64,000 nt of DNA from Paraspadella gotoi. Lineage: Eukaryota > Chaetognatha. The stretch is from contig CM119264.1 in assembly GCA_051294375.1 (NCBI GenBank), positions 29,128,204 to 29,192,203 of the forward strand, read 5' to 3'. Position 1 is the first letter of the stretch. Each line of letters starts with the position of its first letter. The translations under genes were made by a program, and so were the position numbers. The notes under the pieces are model-generated. The model searched no databases and was not told the origin of the DNA. It saw nothing but the letters and a program-made list of their open reading frames with translations. Below, one piece after another: positions 1-11,454 of the stretch.

Positions 1-3000
1 TTTTCGGAGCCGGTCTAGGTCTGGAATAGACGGTCGTGTCGCTGTCTGGTCAATGGATGACAACCGTCACGGGGGATTGGGGATCTGTCGCTCGGGATTC
101 CAGCGAGAGGCTGGAAACGTCGCGAGAGTTACGGGTTTATAAGCTTAAGGGCACACACTCGGCGACAGGTGCGATTTGTAGAGTGAGGCTGTTATTGCCG
201 TACTAGCTGTATGTTCTCCGGATATAGATATGTTCTAAGAGATGTAATAGAGTACACTGTTGTCACGCAGATGAGCAGACGTGATGTTCACACCATGTCA
301 GAATAAATTTAGTGGAGCAGTAAAACTGACATAGCTGTATTTTTTAATGTTGGTGGAGGGAATGTCTCACCCTTATGCACTCGAACGTGATTATGAAGAT
401 TGTTTAGTATTTAAATAAGAAGATATGAACTTGAATATTTATTTCTTTTTGACGATAATGCATTTTATGATTCGTATATTTTGTGTTGGATTGTTGGTTT
501 TCGGACAGTTTTATTAACAGGCTCAATACTTCGTCCAATGTTCAACGCGACACCGACCCCGTGTCGTGACCCACAGGTGCCTCACCCGGAGACTTGATAT
601 GCTTCGCGAGAGTAACCCCCAAGTGTGTACTTTCATCAGCCACCTGTATCATACGAGCCACTATTATATCTACCTCCACCCTCGCTCTTTTACGATCTCG
701 TTCTCCGCGACTCGATTAGCGGATCGGGAAGAAACTTTGGCGGAAGGCTTTGCTCACCCGTCTTTCCCCCGAACATTACAAATAACGTCCGTTAGTTCTC
801 TTACTTTTTGTATTATCTTGCTATTGAACAATTTGTTTATTCTTAACGGAGCGAACAGGGAATATCTCTTGTTCCCTCTTTCCGTTCGTAGACGGCCAGG
901 ATGGGGAGCAACGGCTACATTTATTTATTTTAGTCCTAACTAGAAAATGTTATAGTATTTTTTAAAGAAATCTTTTAGGGCTTTATAATGAAGCTATCTT
1001 TAACGTGCTTTGGGTTCTGCGTCTATTTGTATTTTAAGAAATTTTTATACTGTTTTCCACGTTTTTTAGTAATTAAGTAAGGTCCTATATACCCACACGT
1101 AAATGTTACCTAAAGTAAGTGTTGATTAATATTAACGTGCTGACTTTTTATTTTTATATTAGATTGGAAACTTGACGGTCGTGACACAGAACATCGGCTG
1201 GCTCCGTCGCTTGCTGCTTTTGTACGGTCTTGGATCGGGTTACGTCCGTTCATGTGTTTTTTGTAATGTAGTTGAGAAGCAAAAGGGTAGATGATTGAAG
1301 TCGACGATAGGTCATTAGGGTTCTGTGTTTGTGGTATGAGTGTAGAGGTAGGAACAAAACCATACGACTCGCTAACAATAGAACGTAACTGTCCTCGTCT
1401 CGAAGTCGCTCGGAGAGCCCAGTTAAAGTGGACAAGAAGCACGAGGAAGTTAGACGAACTTACACCTTTCTATCGCTTTCGATGGATCGTGCTTATATGT
1501 TGCCAAAGCATTTCTACGCTGACCACCCACTGGATGCTGCGCGTTAAAAAAACGTAAAACCTCAATCGACCAGTTTCGTACTGCGTCCAAGATCTTTTTT
1601 GTCATCTTAGTGATCTAAGTTGTATGGTCTTGATTCTTGCATCTTGGCTGCGTGCTCGAGGATATTTGGAGAGAGCGTGACACAAAGTCGAAGCAGTGAC
1701 CGTATGTTTAGAGGAAAATGTGTCGAGTTATTTGATGTTTACGTATCAGGTACTCTTTGTTGAGAGAATAATTTTTATGCATTTATTTCTCTAGTTTGTC
1801 TGCCCCTAAATCATTATTTTTAATTCTCTGGGCTTTTTAATAATATTATTTTTTTTGCCTTTCGATTTTCCTTTTGTTATGAATACTCTGACGGTTCAGG
1901 AGTTTTCGTAGTCCTTTGTTTAGCAGCGCAATCAGTAAATTTAGTACCAAGCTTTAAGAGTATTGTCGGGAGTCGAAAGCGATGCAATAGTGCGACGAAC
2001 CTCGATATCCCGATTTGAGCAATCCGTGTTCTCCACTTAGCGCGCGCATACGACGCACTTACCTAGATTGAGCGTGACACTCTCTCGCTGCTGAACTTAG
2101 TATTCACCCGCTAGGTGATAGCGCTGAAGCTTCATTTCAAAGTGGGTTTTTGGGAATTATAGTGCGGTCGGGAGACTTACCTTCCGGAAGTTGTTTTTCA
2201 GCTTTAGATAATTCGGATAAACGAAAGGTGTGTTAATTTGTATTTTGTGTTAACTCTTATAAACTCGGTACATTTTCGTTAGTTATCCCTTCAGGCGGAG
2301 TAAATGTCAGCGATCATGCGTTCCTCATTTTACCGCGTCTTTTACCTCTGCAATTAGGTAATAAATGCCTCTCTCCGCTCTTAGTTTAAAAGTAAATCTG
2401 TAGCAGTGTTCCCCATATAACTCTCCAGGTTGCGTATCTCTGTACAGGCTGTTTGAGATGCGTTATGCGACATCGTGCTTGTCTTGTGGACAATGTTCAG
2501 TTTGCTAGTTCGTATAATCGTATTGGACTTTGTAACGTTGCTCAATTTTTTTAGTGTCTTTTCCTTTACTCTTATCTTTAAAAAGTTATGAGAGTATGCC
2601 AGGGAGCTGGGGAACATGCATGTAAGAAGCCACGACAGCGACAAAGAAGGGTTTATCTTCATGGTATGATTGTAGCATATTTGTTTTTTGCTATAATTTT
2701 TCAGGTCAGGGCTGTTTATGTGTTAAGGAGTTCGCCTCCCATGTCTCGATAAGAACAGCAGTCGTGTGATTAGTTTTTATGACCCTCGTGTAATGCGCAC
2801 GTTAGAGTATAGTGTGGCGTCCTTAGGTTGGCCGACTCAGCCGCTTTATATCGATATTGGTTCGAGATACGCTGTCGTGCAGATTTAGTGAACTCTGGCT
2901 TAAAGTCGAAAAATAAAAGCGCAATAAACGGTAATCACATATATACTTCTTTCACACTGATTTGTTAAATGTGCTTGATATAAATTTCAGTTTGAGTCCA

Positions 3001-4500
3001 TGTTGTGATCCTAGCTTTTAGGCTGCTTGTGGGCTTGTGTTCGTAAAAAGTGTGATACTTTCGGTAGTTTTTGAGGTGATTGTTCGACGAGAAGTCAGAA
3101 GCTTGATTTTTCGCCTGACGATTCTATCGGTATTGGTCGGTAGGGGATGAGTCAGCTAATTACAAGACCACATTTTAGTTTCTTCAGCTTGCAACGCAAC
3201 ATACGTTAGACTTTCTTCGACCATATAGGGGTGATTAAGCGACACTCTGTTACCAAATTCTTACTTTTTTGGTTTTGGCTTTAAATTGGCACAACCTTAT
3301 ATCGTCATTGTTTAGTACAGATGTTGAATCCAAAGCGAAGTTGGTGTTAGTTCAATTTGTAGTTTTCGTCTTGCTTTAGTACAATATAGAGGATTGACCG
3401 TATCTTGTCTTTTTGGGTTTTGCGGATGAGGTGAGTGCTAGTAAGCGTTAGATTGGCGTGGGATCGGTAGTGCTGATCTCCGTGAGGTAAAGTGTGACAT
3501 AACGATCCATAAGGTCGGTCAATTTATACATCGCTCGGCTAGTGGAGATGTTGCCTAGTTAAAAGATTAATATAAGATCAATAAGATTCCTTTGTATGCA
3601 TGTTTGTTAAGCGTCATCCAGACGTCTGATTGGGACATTTGTAATCTGTTATCAGAGCGGGTTTCCGGCTGTTCAGATGTGCGTTGATCTTCATCCAGTT
3701 GGGCTATTGGTAGGATAAGTCGAGCTTAAACGATGCTATCACTTTGTGGGGGATAAGACTGAGGCATGTTAGGTAATGCTATGCCAGTTCGCTGTACTGT
3801 GACTAGCTGTGTTGTGACGTCTGCCAGTGCTACTGTACTGAGTTGATGGTTGGCTACGAACGTTGCTTTGATACTGATGTGAGGATTCTCGGCTGCGTGA
3901 ATGCTGGTATTCCCGCGTGTCACCAGATTCTGCGCTCGGCTACGGATGTCTGGCACTAAGGTTTATAAGAATTTTGATCGGTTGAGGCGATATGTAGGAG
4001 TTCATGTGTGGAGTATGTGTACGCCCGTAGGCAATGGGCAGAGTGATGCTGTTCGTCTTGTGTGCTGTCAGGGGTGGTCCGGCTTGCTTTGTGGGGTAGC
4101 CTTGCTGTGTTGGTTGCTGTGTTCGGTATCGGGTGGATGTACTAAGTGTGAAATCCTGATGAGCGCGGTTAGTAACGGGGCGGCTGCAGGATTCGTCGAG
4201 TCAGCAACAATGAGTATAGGCGCACTGTTGATATACGCAGCGTAAACGTTGTCGAGTTGTGTACAGATTTAGAGATATCGTTACTCGTTACTACGTTGTA
4301 TGCAGTGCGTGGTAGTAGGAGTATTAGGAGGAGTTAGGCAGATGGGGACATGAGGTGGGATAACGAGCATTCGTGTGTTCGTCAGAATTACGGTAGTATA
4401 TGACTGGTCGCGTTTTATCGTGTTTTCTCTGATAGTGCACTCGCGTTAAATCTTTCGATAATTTCGGACGGCAAGATCATCTGGTGAGACTCTTGCGGTC
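1..4500. other. Random-textured sequence, no gene seen
   Basis: About 4.5 kb without microsatellites, long frames or recognisable motifs; G+T-rich in its right half. All open frames are short and show no family motif. The texture is unlike the clean part of the window but matches the islands inside the 28-36 kb block, so it may be uncorrected long-read sequence. Equally it could be ordinary intergenic DNA. Confidence 0.5.
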
Positions 4501-5580
4501 TGTCCATCACACGAGGTGAGATCCTTTTGTTGTTTTATTTCTAGGTTGTTCTTTTACTTTATATTTTTTAATTTTGGTGGGTCATCCTTGTGGTTTTGTG
4601 CATTTTTTCAATGATCTTGTGTACTCACTTTTTTATATTGTTTTCTTTTATATTTTTATTTATTGGCTTGATTGCATTTTCTCTATTTTATTTTAGTTTA
4701 ATTTTCGATGTAGGTCGTTTTAAGGTTTTGAACTTTTGTGTTTTTTTTTTCTTTATATCTTCTTCATTTTCTTTTATTCTTTTTCTCTTTTTGTTAGTTC
4801 TATTTGTTTGGTTTTTCTTTGAATTGTTCTTTCTTTAATCTTGTCTTTCTTTATTTTACTTTATTTATTTTTTTTTTTTTCTTTACTTCCTTTTTCTTAT
4901 CTATTTTTTCCCTTTTTTTTTTTCTTTTTTCTTTTTTCTTTTTTTTTTTTTTATCATTATCTCTTGCCTTTTCATTTCAGCTTTCTCTTTCTTTCCTTTT
5001 TTTTCTTTGTTTCTTATCTTTATTCTTTTCGATTTTTAATTCTTATTCTTTTACATCTTAAGTTTTTTTACCTTTTCGGCATTTATCTCTCTTTCTTTCT
5101 TTTCCTTCTCTGTCTTTTCTTTTTCTCTATTTCTCTTTCTTATCCTCTTCTTTTTCTTTCTATTCTTCTTTCTCTTTCTTACTTTTCTCTTTCTTCCTTA
5201 CTTTCTTTCATTCTTTTTTTTTTTAGGATTTTTCTTATCTTCTTCCTTGCTCTTTTTTCTAATTCTTTTCTCTTTTCCTTTTTTCCTTCTTTCATTCTTC
5301 TTTCCTCTTTTTTTATTTTCTTTTTCTTTTAACTTAAGATACTTTCTTCTTTTTTTAGTTATCACTTTTGTCTTCTTTTTTATCCTTGTTATTTTTTCTT
5401 TCTTCAATTGTTTCCTTTTTTTTTCTTTTTTTTTATTCTTTTTTTTCTTTTTTTTGTTTTGCTTTTTTTCCTTCTTTTATTTTTTTCTTTCTTCTGTTCT
5501 TTTTTTTATTGTTCACTTTCTTTTACTTTCTCTTTTTCATTTTCTTTCTTTCTTTCTTTCTTTCTCTATCCCCACCCTCC
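4500..5580. repeat. T-rich, degenerate (TTTC)n tract
   Basis: Over 1 kb of polypyrimidine, becoming regular (TTTC)n at 5545-5565 just before the exon at 5587. On the minus strand this is the intron after that exon. The irregularity suggests a noisy read through a long (GAAA)n array. Confidence 0.7.
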
Positions 5581-5586
5581 CTTCAC

Positions 5587-5945
5587 CTGCAACGTAATGA
5601 TCAACTCCTCCCTCTGCAACAGAGATCGATTCAGCGCCAAACTCCCGATGAGTTGACCTTTGACCCGAGAGGCGTGAAGGGTAAGCGCCGCGCTGAACTT
5701 GTCCAACACGACGGGTTCGAACCCGGAAGAGGCGGACTCTTTGCGGAAGATGATCCAGGAGATGTTGCGGGCGGGGATGAGGGGGTTGGAGGCGAAGACG
5801 CAAGAGATGTTGACCCATGGAGACTCGAGGGAAGAGCGGGTTCGGATGGAGGAGGAGGAAGAGGAGGAGGAGGAGGAAGAGGCGGTGCGGGATAGAGTAA
5901 AAGCGTCTTTGGGGCAGTCCACGTGCGGACCGTAGAGATATTCGA
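5587..5945 (-). CDS. Ig-like domain exon with serine run
   Basis: The exon is 359 nt, with acceptor cctcag|TC and donor TTGCAG|GTGAAG. It starts with 2 nt and ends in phase 0. The product starts (V)EYLYGPHVDCPKDAFTLSRTA, then has a run of 11 serines from a TCC repeat, then ESPWVNISCVFASNPLIP with RNISWIIFRKES: strand B Cys and strand C Trp of an Ig domain. Later ALTLHASRVKGQLIGSLALN looks like strands D-E. NIS (twice) and NRS are glycosylation sites. The serine run sits between strands A and B, a surface loop that can tolerate it. The next exon (F strand) should lie below 5.58 kb but is not seen there, where sequence quality is poor. Confidence 0.7.
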
Positions 5946-6232
5946 CTGAGGGTTTCGGGATTCGGAGAAGATGTAGTAATATTATTTATAATGATAATAA
6001 TCGGGCAAAATAGACACGTTTTTATTTAATTTATTTTTTTAATGTTTGTTAATTTGAGAGAATAAAGTGGGATAAAAATAAATAAATAAGAAGGGGCAAA
6101 GAAGCGGAGCTAATTATACGTAATACTCCGTTTTTAAAACCCTTACCCAAAATATGGCCGACCTCGCTTGCTTTTCAAACTATAAACTGACCCCCCCCCG
6201 ATTTGAACTCACCCATCCCACTAAAAACTCAC

Positions 6233-6497
6233 CCAAGACTGTCCGGTGACTCTGGTGTTGTTTGTACTGAACTCGAAACGTGGCGATGTATCCGTAGAGA
6301 TACCCGCGCCTCTGGTGGTTGAACAGAGTTCTATTCAAGATGGCGACGAATTTGACCGACGTCGGGTTGGCGTAGATTCGTCGGTCGATGATGGAGTTCG
6401 CTTCCGCTCGACCGGACATGTCGAGGAGACTCAGTTGAACATCCTCGTCGGAGATCAAAGGATTCGAGTAGATGTCGCAGTGGACAAAGTATTCCTC
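6233..6497 (-). CDS. Ig-like domain exon (NPLI type)
   Basis: The exon is 265 nt, with acceptor catttcag|GAG and donor TTGG|GTGAGT. It starts in phase 0 and ends with 1 nt, which pairs with the 2-nt start of the 5.9 kb exon. The product begins EEYFVHCDIYSNPLISDEDV, continues with RRIYANPTSVKFVAILNRTL, and then GYLYGYIATFRVQYKQHQ. Cys at FVHC is in the B-strand position and NPLI is shared with the next exon. Where an F strand would be, GYIATFRV has no cysteine, so the usual disulfide is missing or unusual. NRT is a glycosylation site. It joins on as ...HRTVL-V-EYLYGPHVDC, a typical Ig G-strand to linker. Domain type is weaker than for the 23-37 kb exons. Confidence 0.65.
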
Positions 6498-6509
6498 CTG
6501 AAATGGGGG

Positions 6510-6849
6510 GAGAGGAAGGAGGGGGAAGAGAGGGGGAGAGGGAGAGAGGGAGAGACGGAGGAAAGGGGAGAGGGAAAAAGGAGATTAAATTCCACGTCAC
6601 TTCAAGAAATTTTCTATTTTCTAAAAAGTACTTGATTTAATAACATCATATATAATAATTTCATTTATTAGCACAGATAGACCAGTGAAATCTGCAGCGA
6701 GAACGAGAGAGATAGAGAGATAAAGTGGGAGAAAGAGAGAGTGAGAGAAAGAGAGAGTGAGAGAGATAGAGAGTGAGAGAAAGAGTGTTTGTGTGATGGA
6801 TAATATGTAGTCAAAACTGGAAAAGAAAGAGAAAAAAAAAGTCAATGAG

Positions 6850-6908
<59 letters not shown>

Positions 6909-6930
6909 AAAAAAAAGGAAGAAAGAAAAA
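6510..6930. repeat. Purine tracts: GGA-rich, (GA)n and (GAAA)n
   Basis: GGGA-rich DNA at 6510-6580, GAGA-rich at 6700-6785 and a clean (GAAA)n run of about 60 bp at 6848-6910, ending before the gap at 6990. Confidence 0.85.
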
Positions 6931-7308
6931 AAACGTAAGATAGATAGATAGAAGGGCTGGAAATAAAATTGGATCGACGGCATCTCGGTNNNNNNNNNNN
7001 NNNNNNNNNNNNNNNNNNNNNNNNNNNNNNNNNNNNNNNNNNNNNNNNNNNNNNNNNNNNNNNNNNNNNNNNNNNNNNNNNNNNNNNNNNNNNNNNNNNN
7101 NNNNNNNNNNNNNNNNNNNNNNNNNNNNNNNNNNNNNNNNNNNNNNNNNNNNNNNNNNNNNNNNNNNNNNNNNNNNNNNNNNNNNNNNNNNNNNNNNNNN
7201 NNNNNNNNNNNNNNNNNNNNNNNNNNNNNNNNNNNNNNNNNNNNNNNNNNNNNNNNNNNNNNNNNNNNNNNNNNNNNNNNNNNNNNNNNNNNNNNNNNNN
7301 NNNNNNNN

Positions 7309-7599
7309 TCATCGGCGATAATCGTCGCATTAGCGGTGACGTCGACGATCGAAAGGATTTCGACGAGCAGGGACGGCGAGAATAGGGATGACAACGAAGA
7401 TTAAGAATATAATGATGACGATGACGGTGATGATAATCGGAAGAATGATAATAAAGTGTAACAACGAAAGAGAAAATTAAAGTGATAAAAATAATCTTTA
7501 CAAGAAAAATCTAACTACTACGGTTTTAATGACAAATACAGGAAAATTGAAATCAATATGGTAGATCTGACCACTCTCCCTTACTCAATTCTTTATTGG

Positions 7600-7634
<35 letters not shown>

Positions 7635-7830
7635 NNNNNNNNNNNNNNNNNNNNNNNNNNNNNNNNNNNNNNNNNNNNNNNNNNNNNNNNNNNNNNNNNN
7701 NNNNNNNNNNNNNNNNNNNNNNNNNNNNNNNNNNNNNNNNNNNNNNNNNNNNNNNNNNNNNNNNNNNNNNNNNNNNNNNNNNNTCTCTCTCTCTCCAAAA
7801 CTAAATGTTTGTGAAACAAAACAGTTATTG
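7309..7830. repeat. GAC/GAT triplets and (CT)n around a gap
   Basis: 7330-7440 is rich in GAC and GAT triplets. (CT)n runs at 7605-7634 and 7784-7794 flank a 149-N gap, so the gap is probably an unresolved dinucleotide array. Confidence 0.7.
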
Positions 7831-7839
7831 GTTCACTTG

Positions 7840-7879
7840 CTGATGAAGACTCGCAAAAACATAACTGTCGAAACATGTC
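7840..7879 (+). ncRNA. Hammerhead-ribozyme-like motif
   Basis: CTGATGA (7840-7846) is followed after 23 bases by GAAAC (7870-7874) and ATGTC (7875-7879). These are the conserved core boxes of a type I hammerhead in order. Helix II would use GAC/GTC next to the boxes. Helix I can form from ACTTG just before the core and TGAGT just after GTC (three Watson-Crick and two wobble pairs). Helix III is minimal, with the palindrome ACATGT, as in the dimer-active ribozymes known from Penelope-like elements and animal retrozymes. Activity is not shown. Confidence 0.5.
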
Positions 7880-8084
7880 TGAGTAAGTATAGTAAGTTAA
7901 GTATTAACTGACATGAACATTAAATCACGAACGCGATGCCACTGATGACAACGACGACGATAATGAGGACGACGATGAGATTAATGAGGACGACGACGAT
8001 TAGTGATCCTCTTAGCNNNNNNNNNNCGACGACGACGACGACGACGAAAATGACGTCCCCTGTGATATATACGTCCCTCGTCAG

Positions 8085-8134
8085 CTCTGGGCCGATGCGA
8101 CAGATCTAATATTGCGGGAGGCCAAACCGGCGGG
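8085..8134 (+). CDS. Possible Ig domain 3 exon in a mis-oriented block
   Basis: After a pyrimidine-rich acceptor-like stretch (...gtccctcgtcag) the plus strand reads LWADATDLILREAKPAG in phase 0 before an N gap. Phase 0 is what the 23.2 kb exon requires, and the join ...FIWDNQ-LWADATDLILREAK would be a plausible A-B region of a third Ig domain. The difficulty is strand: the gene is on minus and this block is on plus. A noisy inverted copy at about 10045-10097 is on the expected strand, so I infer that this clean block was placed in the wrong orientation. Alternatively this is not an exon. Confidence 0.35.
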
Positions 8135-8859
8135 NNNNNNNNNNNNNNNNNNNNNNNNNNNNNNNNNNNNNNNNNNNNNNNNNNNNNNNNNNNNNNNNNN
8201 NNNNNNNNNNNNNNNNNNNNNNNNNNNNNNNNNNNNNNNNNNNNNNNNNNNNNNNNNNNNNNNNNNNNNNNNNNNNNNNNNNNNNNNNNNNNNNNNNNNN
8301 NNNNNNNNNNNNNNNNNNNNNNNNNNNNNNNNNNNNNNNNNNNNNNNNNNNNNNNNNNNNNNNNNNNNNNNNNNNNNNNNNNNNNNNNNNNNNNNNNNNN
8401 NNNNNNNNNNNNNNNNNNNNNNNNNNNNNNNNNNNNNNNNNNNNNNNNNNNNNNNNNNNNNNNNNNNNNNNNNNNNNNNNNNNNNNNNNNNNNNNNNNNN
8501 NNNNNNNNNNNNNNNNNNNNNNNNNNNNNNNNNNNNNNNNNNNNNNNNNNNNNNNNNNNNNNNNNNNNNNNNNNNNNNAAAGAAGAGGAAGAAAAACAAA
8601 ATAAAAAAACCTAAAATTTGTAAAATAAAATAAAATTAAAGAATCGTAAATTAGATTTTCACGAACAAGCATAAGGAACGAAAGTAAGGAAGCAAAGAAA
8701 CCAAGCAAGAAAGCAAGGAATCAAANNNNNNNNNNNNNNNNNNNNNNNNNGGGGGGGGGCGCAACGTGCACCGCTGTAGACAGCACCTTAGTTCGCTTTT
8801 GGTGCCCGCAACCTTCCACCCCCCCCATCGCCCCAAGACCAGTTTCAACCGCTATCTGC

Positions 8860-9590
8860 TAATTCTTGTTTCTTGCTTGGTTTCTTGCTTATCTTGCTTT
8901 TTTTGCTTGGTTCCTTACTCCTTGCTTATTGCTTATTTCTTTGCTCTTCTTGCTTTAATGCTGCTTTCTTGCTTCCTTGGCTTTCATTGCTTGGTATTCT
9001 TTGCTTCCTGTCTTTCTTGCTTGGTTTCCTTGCTTCCTTACCTTTCTTGGCTTGGTTTCTTTGTTTTCTCTTGCTTTCTTGCTTGGTATTCTTTTGTTTT
9101 CCTTGCTTCTTGCTTGTTCTTTGCTCCTTGCTTTTTGCTTGGTTTTTAGTATTCCTTTGCATTTCTTGCTGTTTCTTTGCTTCCTTGCTTCTCTTGCTGG
9201 TTATGCTTCGTTTTTTCTTGCTTTCCTTGTTTATTGGTGTATTGATAATCCTTGCTTTCTGCCTTGGTTTTTTGTTTTTGCTTTCTTGTTGGTTCTTTCG
9301 ATTCCTATTCTTTCTTGCTTGGTATTCTTTGCCTTCCTTGCTTTTGTTTGGTGTCCTTTGATCCTTGCTTTCTTTGCTCTTGGATCATTTTTTTGCTTCA
9401 TATGCTTTCCTTGCTTGTTGTCTGTAGTGATCTTCTCCTGATCTATCTTGCTGTGGAGTATTAACTTATGCTCTCGTCTGCTATTCTTGCTTGGTGTATT
9501 GACTTCTTCTATTCTGCTTGATGTGCTTGCTTCCTTGCTTCTTCTTGCTTGGTCTTATCTTCCTGCTTTCTTGCTTGGTTTCTTATGAGA
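8860..9590. repeat. Degenerate CTTG/CTTCCTTG minisatellite
   Basis: Some 730 bp built from CTTGCTT, CTTCCTTG and CTTGGT words with irregular spacing, continuing the AAGC-rich tract (reverse strand) at 8660-8725. The irregularity looks like read error over a simple array. Confidence 0.7.
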
Positions 9591-9924
9591 GCTGGATTCT
9601 TACTTTCGTTCTATGCTTCTTCGTGAGAAAATTAATTTACGACTTCTTTAATTTTAGATTTTATTCATTCTTAGATAGATAACGCTTAGTTTTTATTTGT
9701 TTTCTTCACTCTTCTTTCTTGTCTTTACTTTTCTTTTAGCTTGTTTTTCTAATTCATTCTTTGTTCGTCTGCTCTTATTTTACTTTCTTCTTTCAATCTT
9801 TCCCACAGACTCACTCTGGACATATTTCTCTTATTGATCGTATAACTCTCTTATCTGTTCTTCACGCTTTCATTTCCTCTTACGTCCGTTTTCTTTCCAT
9901 GACTCGCTACGCATCGGTTTTACC

Positions 9925-10012
9925 GTCTCTCTCTCTCTCTCCATCTCATCTCTCTCTCTCCGTCTCTCCTTCTCTCTCTCTCCTCCTCTCTCTCTCTCCT
10001 CTCTTCTCTTTT
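9925..10012. repeat. (CT)n microsatellite
   Basis: Interrupted CT dinucleotides inside the noisy arm of the inverted duplication. It probably corresponds to part of the gap in the clean arm. Confidence 0.8.
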
Positions 10013-10379
10013 TCACCCATTGATTGCAAATATATCTCTCCCTTCGTGACGCCGGTTTGGCTCCCACATGATTAGATCTCGTCGCATTCGCCCAGAGCTG
10101 ACGAGGGACGTATATATCACAGGGAGAAGTCATTTTCGTCGTCTCGTCGTCGTCGTACAGTCGCTGTCGTCGTCGGTCGTCAGTCGTCGTCGCGTCACGG
10201 TAAAAAAGAAATTTTCGGTCCCAAAATATGTGAAAACACGAAAAATACACAAAAGAATAACATCAACGTCTGAAAAACAAAAGAACCGAAAGTCGAAAAA
10301 GAAGAAAAGAGAAACGAAATTAAATGTGAATATTTTTTTTTATTTTGAAGGAAAAAAAGGAGAAAAAATGGGGAAAAAT

Positions 10380-11040
10380 AGGAAAAAATACATGAACGTA
10401 TATATATATAGATATATATATGGAAATAATGGGATTAGGGATGGGATTTTAAAATATAAATAGGATTAGGGATGGTATTAGATTATCGATAGAATTAGGA
10501 ATAGGATTACGAATTGGAATAGGGACGGGATTAAGGAGGTGATCGGTTAAAGAGATTATTCTTATTGTTTATTATTGTATATTTTTGTTATTATGGATTT
10601 TGGAATATCGTTGTATGCATCGACCCAAACTCAAAATGTTAAGTTAATGCAAGTGTTATGATATAAAATAAGTCATCTTAAGAATCTATGTAGAAAAAAA
10701 ACATAGGAATAAGATTTAAAGAAAAAAATCCTAGAAGATAAAAAAAAAGGAAATATTAATAATTCGGTTGACTAAACCGAAAAATGGGTCGATCACAAAA
10801 TATTTTCGAGTCATAGCGAAAAAAAATGAAGGGGAGATTTCTTTAAAAAAAGATGATGAAAAAGTTTTAAGTTTAAGTTAAGTAAGAAAAGGAAACTTAA
10901 AATAAAAATATGTTTGATCATAAAGAGAAATCTTATGGCGAAAGAAGAAAAATGATGCTATACATTCGAAATCTCGTTCTTTTGAGGAAACGAGTTAAAA
11001 ACAAACAAATAAAGAGAAGAAAACAAACATAAACAAAACA
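10380..11040. other. Degenerate GGGATTAG words, then AT-rich DNA
   Basis: 10425-10535 repeats variants of GGATTAGGGAT. From 10550 on the sequence is AT-rich with no gene or repeat that I can support. Confidence 0.5.
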
Positions 11041-11380
11041 TGGAGACGACGATGACGACGACGATGACGACGATGAATGCAAAGGAAGCGAGGATGGTAC
11101 TGATGACAACGATGACGATGACGACGACGACGACGACGACGATTATAAAAATGAATATAGAGTGAAAAAGAAAAGTGGGCGGAACCCAGAATAATAATCG
11201 TTTTTTTCATCGATAAAAGTCACGTGGTAAACATATAAACACGGAAGGACTGGCGGTTGAAAAAAGGAAAAAAATATCAGGTGAGGTGAGAGAGAGAGAG
11301 AGAGGAGGAGAGAGAGAGAGAGAGAACGAGACGTACGAGAGGAACAGAGAGAGAGAGAGAGCAGAGAGAGAGTATGTGAT
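11041..11380. repeat. GAC/GAT triplets and (GA)n
   Basis: GACGAC/GATGAC triplets at 11043-11145 and (GA)n at 11288-11375. The intervening 140 bp show nothing. Confidence 0.8.
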
Positions 11381-11454
11381 GAAGTAGTTATGTACAATTA
11401 ATTGATTGTCTTTTTAGAGGTTTAACGAAGTAAGCAAAAAAAAAAGATGTTATA

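Larger units (their letters stand above)
7950..10200. repeat. Large inverted duplication, one clean and one noisy arm
   Basis: The segments 8027-8134 and 8579-8725 reappear in reverse complement at about 10045-10150 and 9575-9760. The right arm has scattered insertions and deletions. The left arm contains a 444-N gap, a 10-N gap and a 25-N gap. Between the arms lies a degenerate CTTG-rich stretch. Best explained as an assembly error (see findings). Confidence 0.75.

Noticed and set aside
3901-4245. 114-residue frame in the first segment
   Set aside because: No motif, no splice signals, and it lies in random-textured sequence.
7309-7394. Minus-strand LLVEILSIVDVTANATIIAD considered as an Ig exon
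   Set aside because: There is no AG acceptor for more than 100 bp upstream on that strand, and it is part of a GAC/GAT triplet-rich tract.
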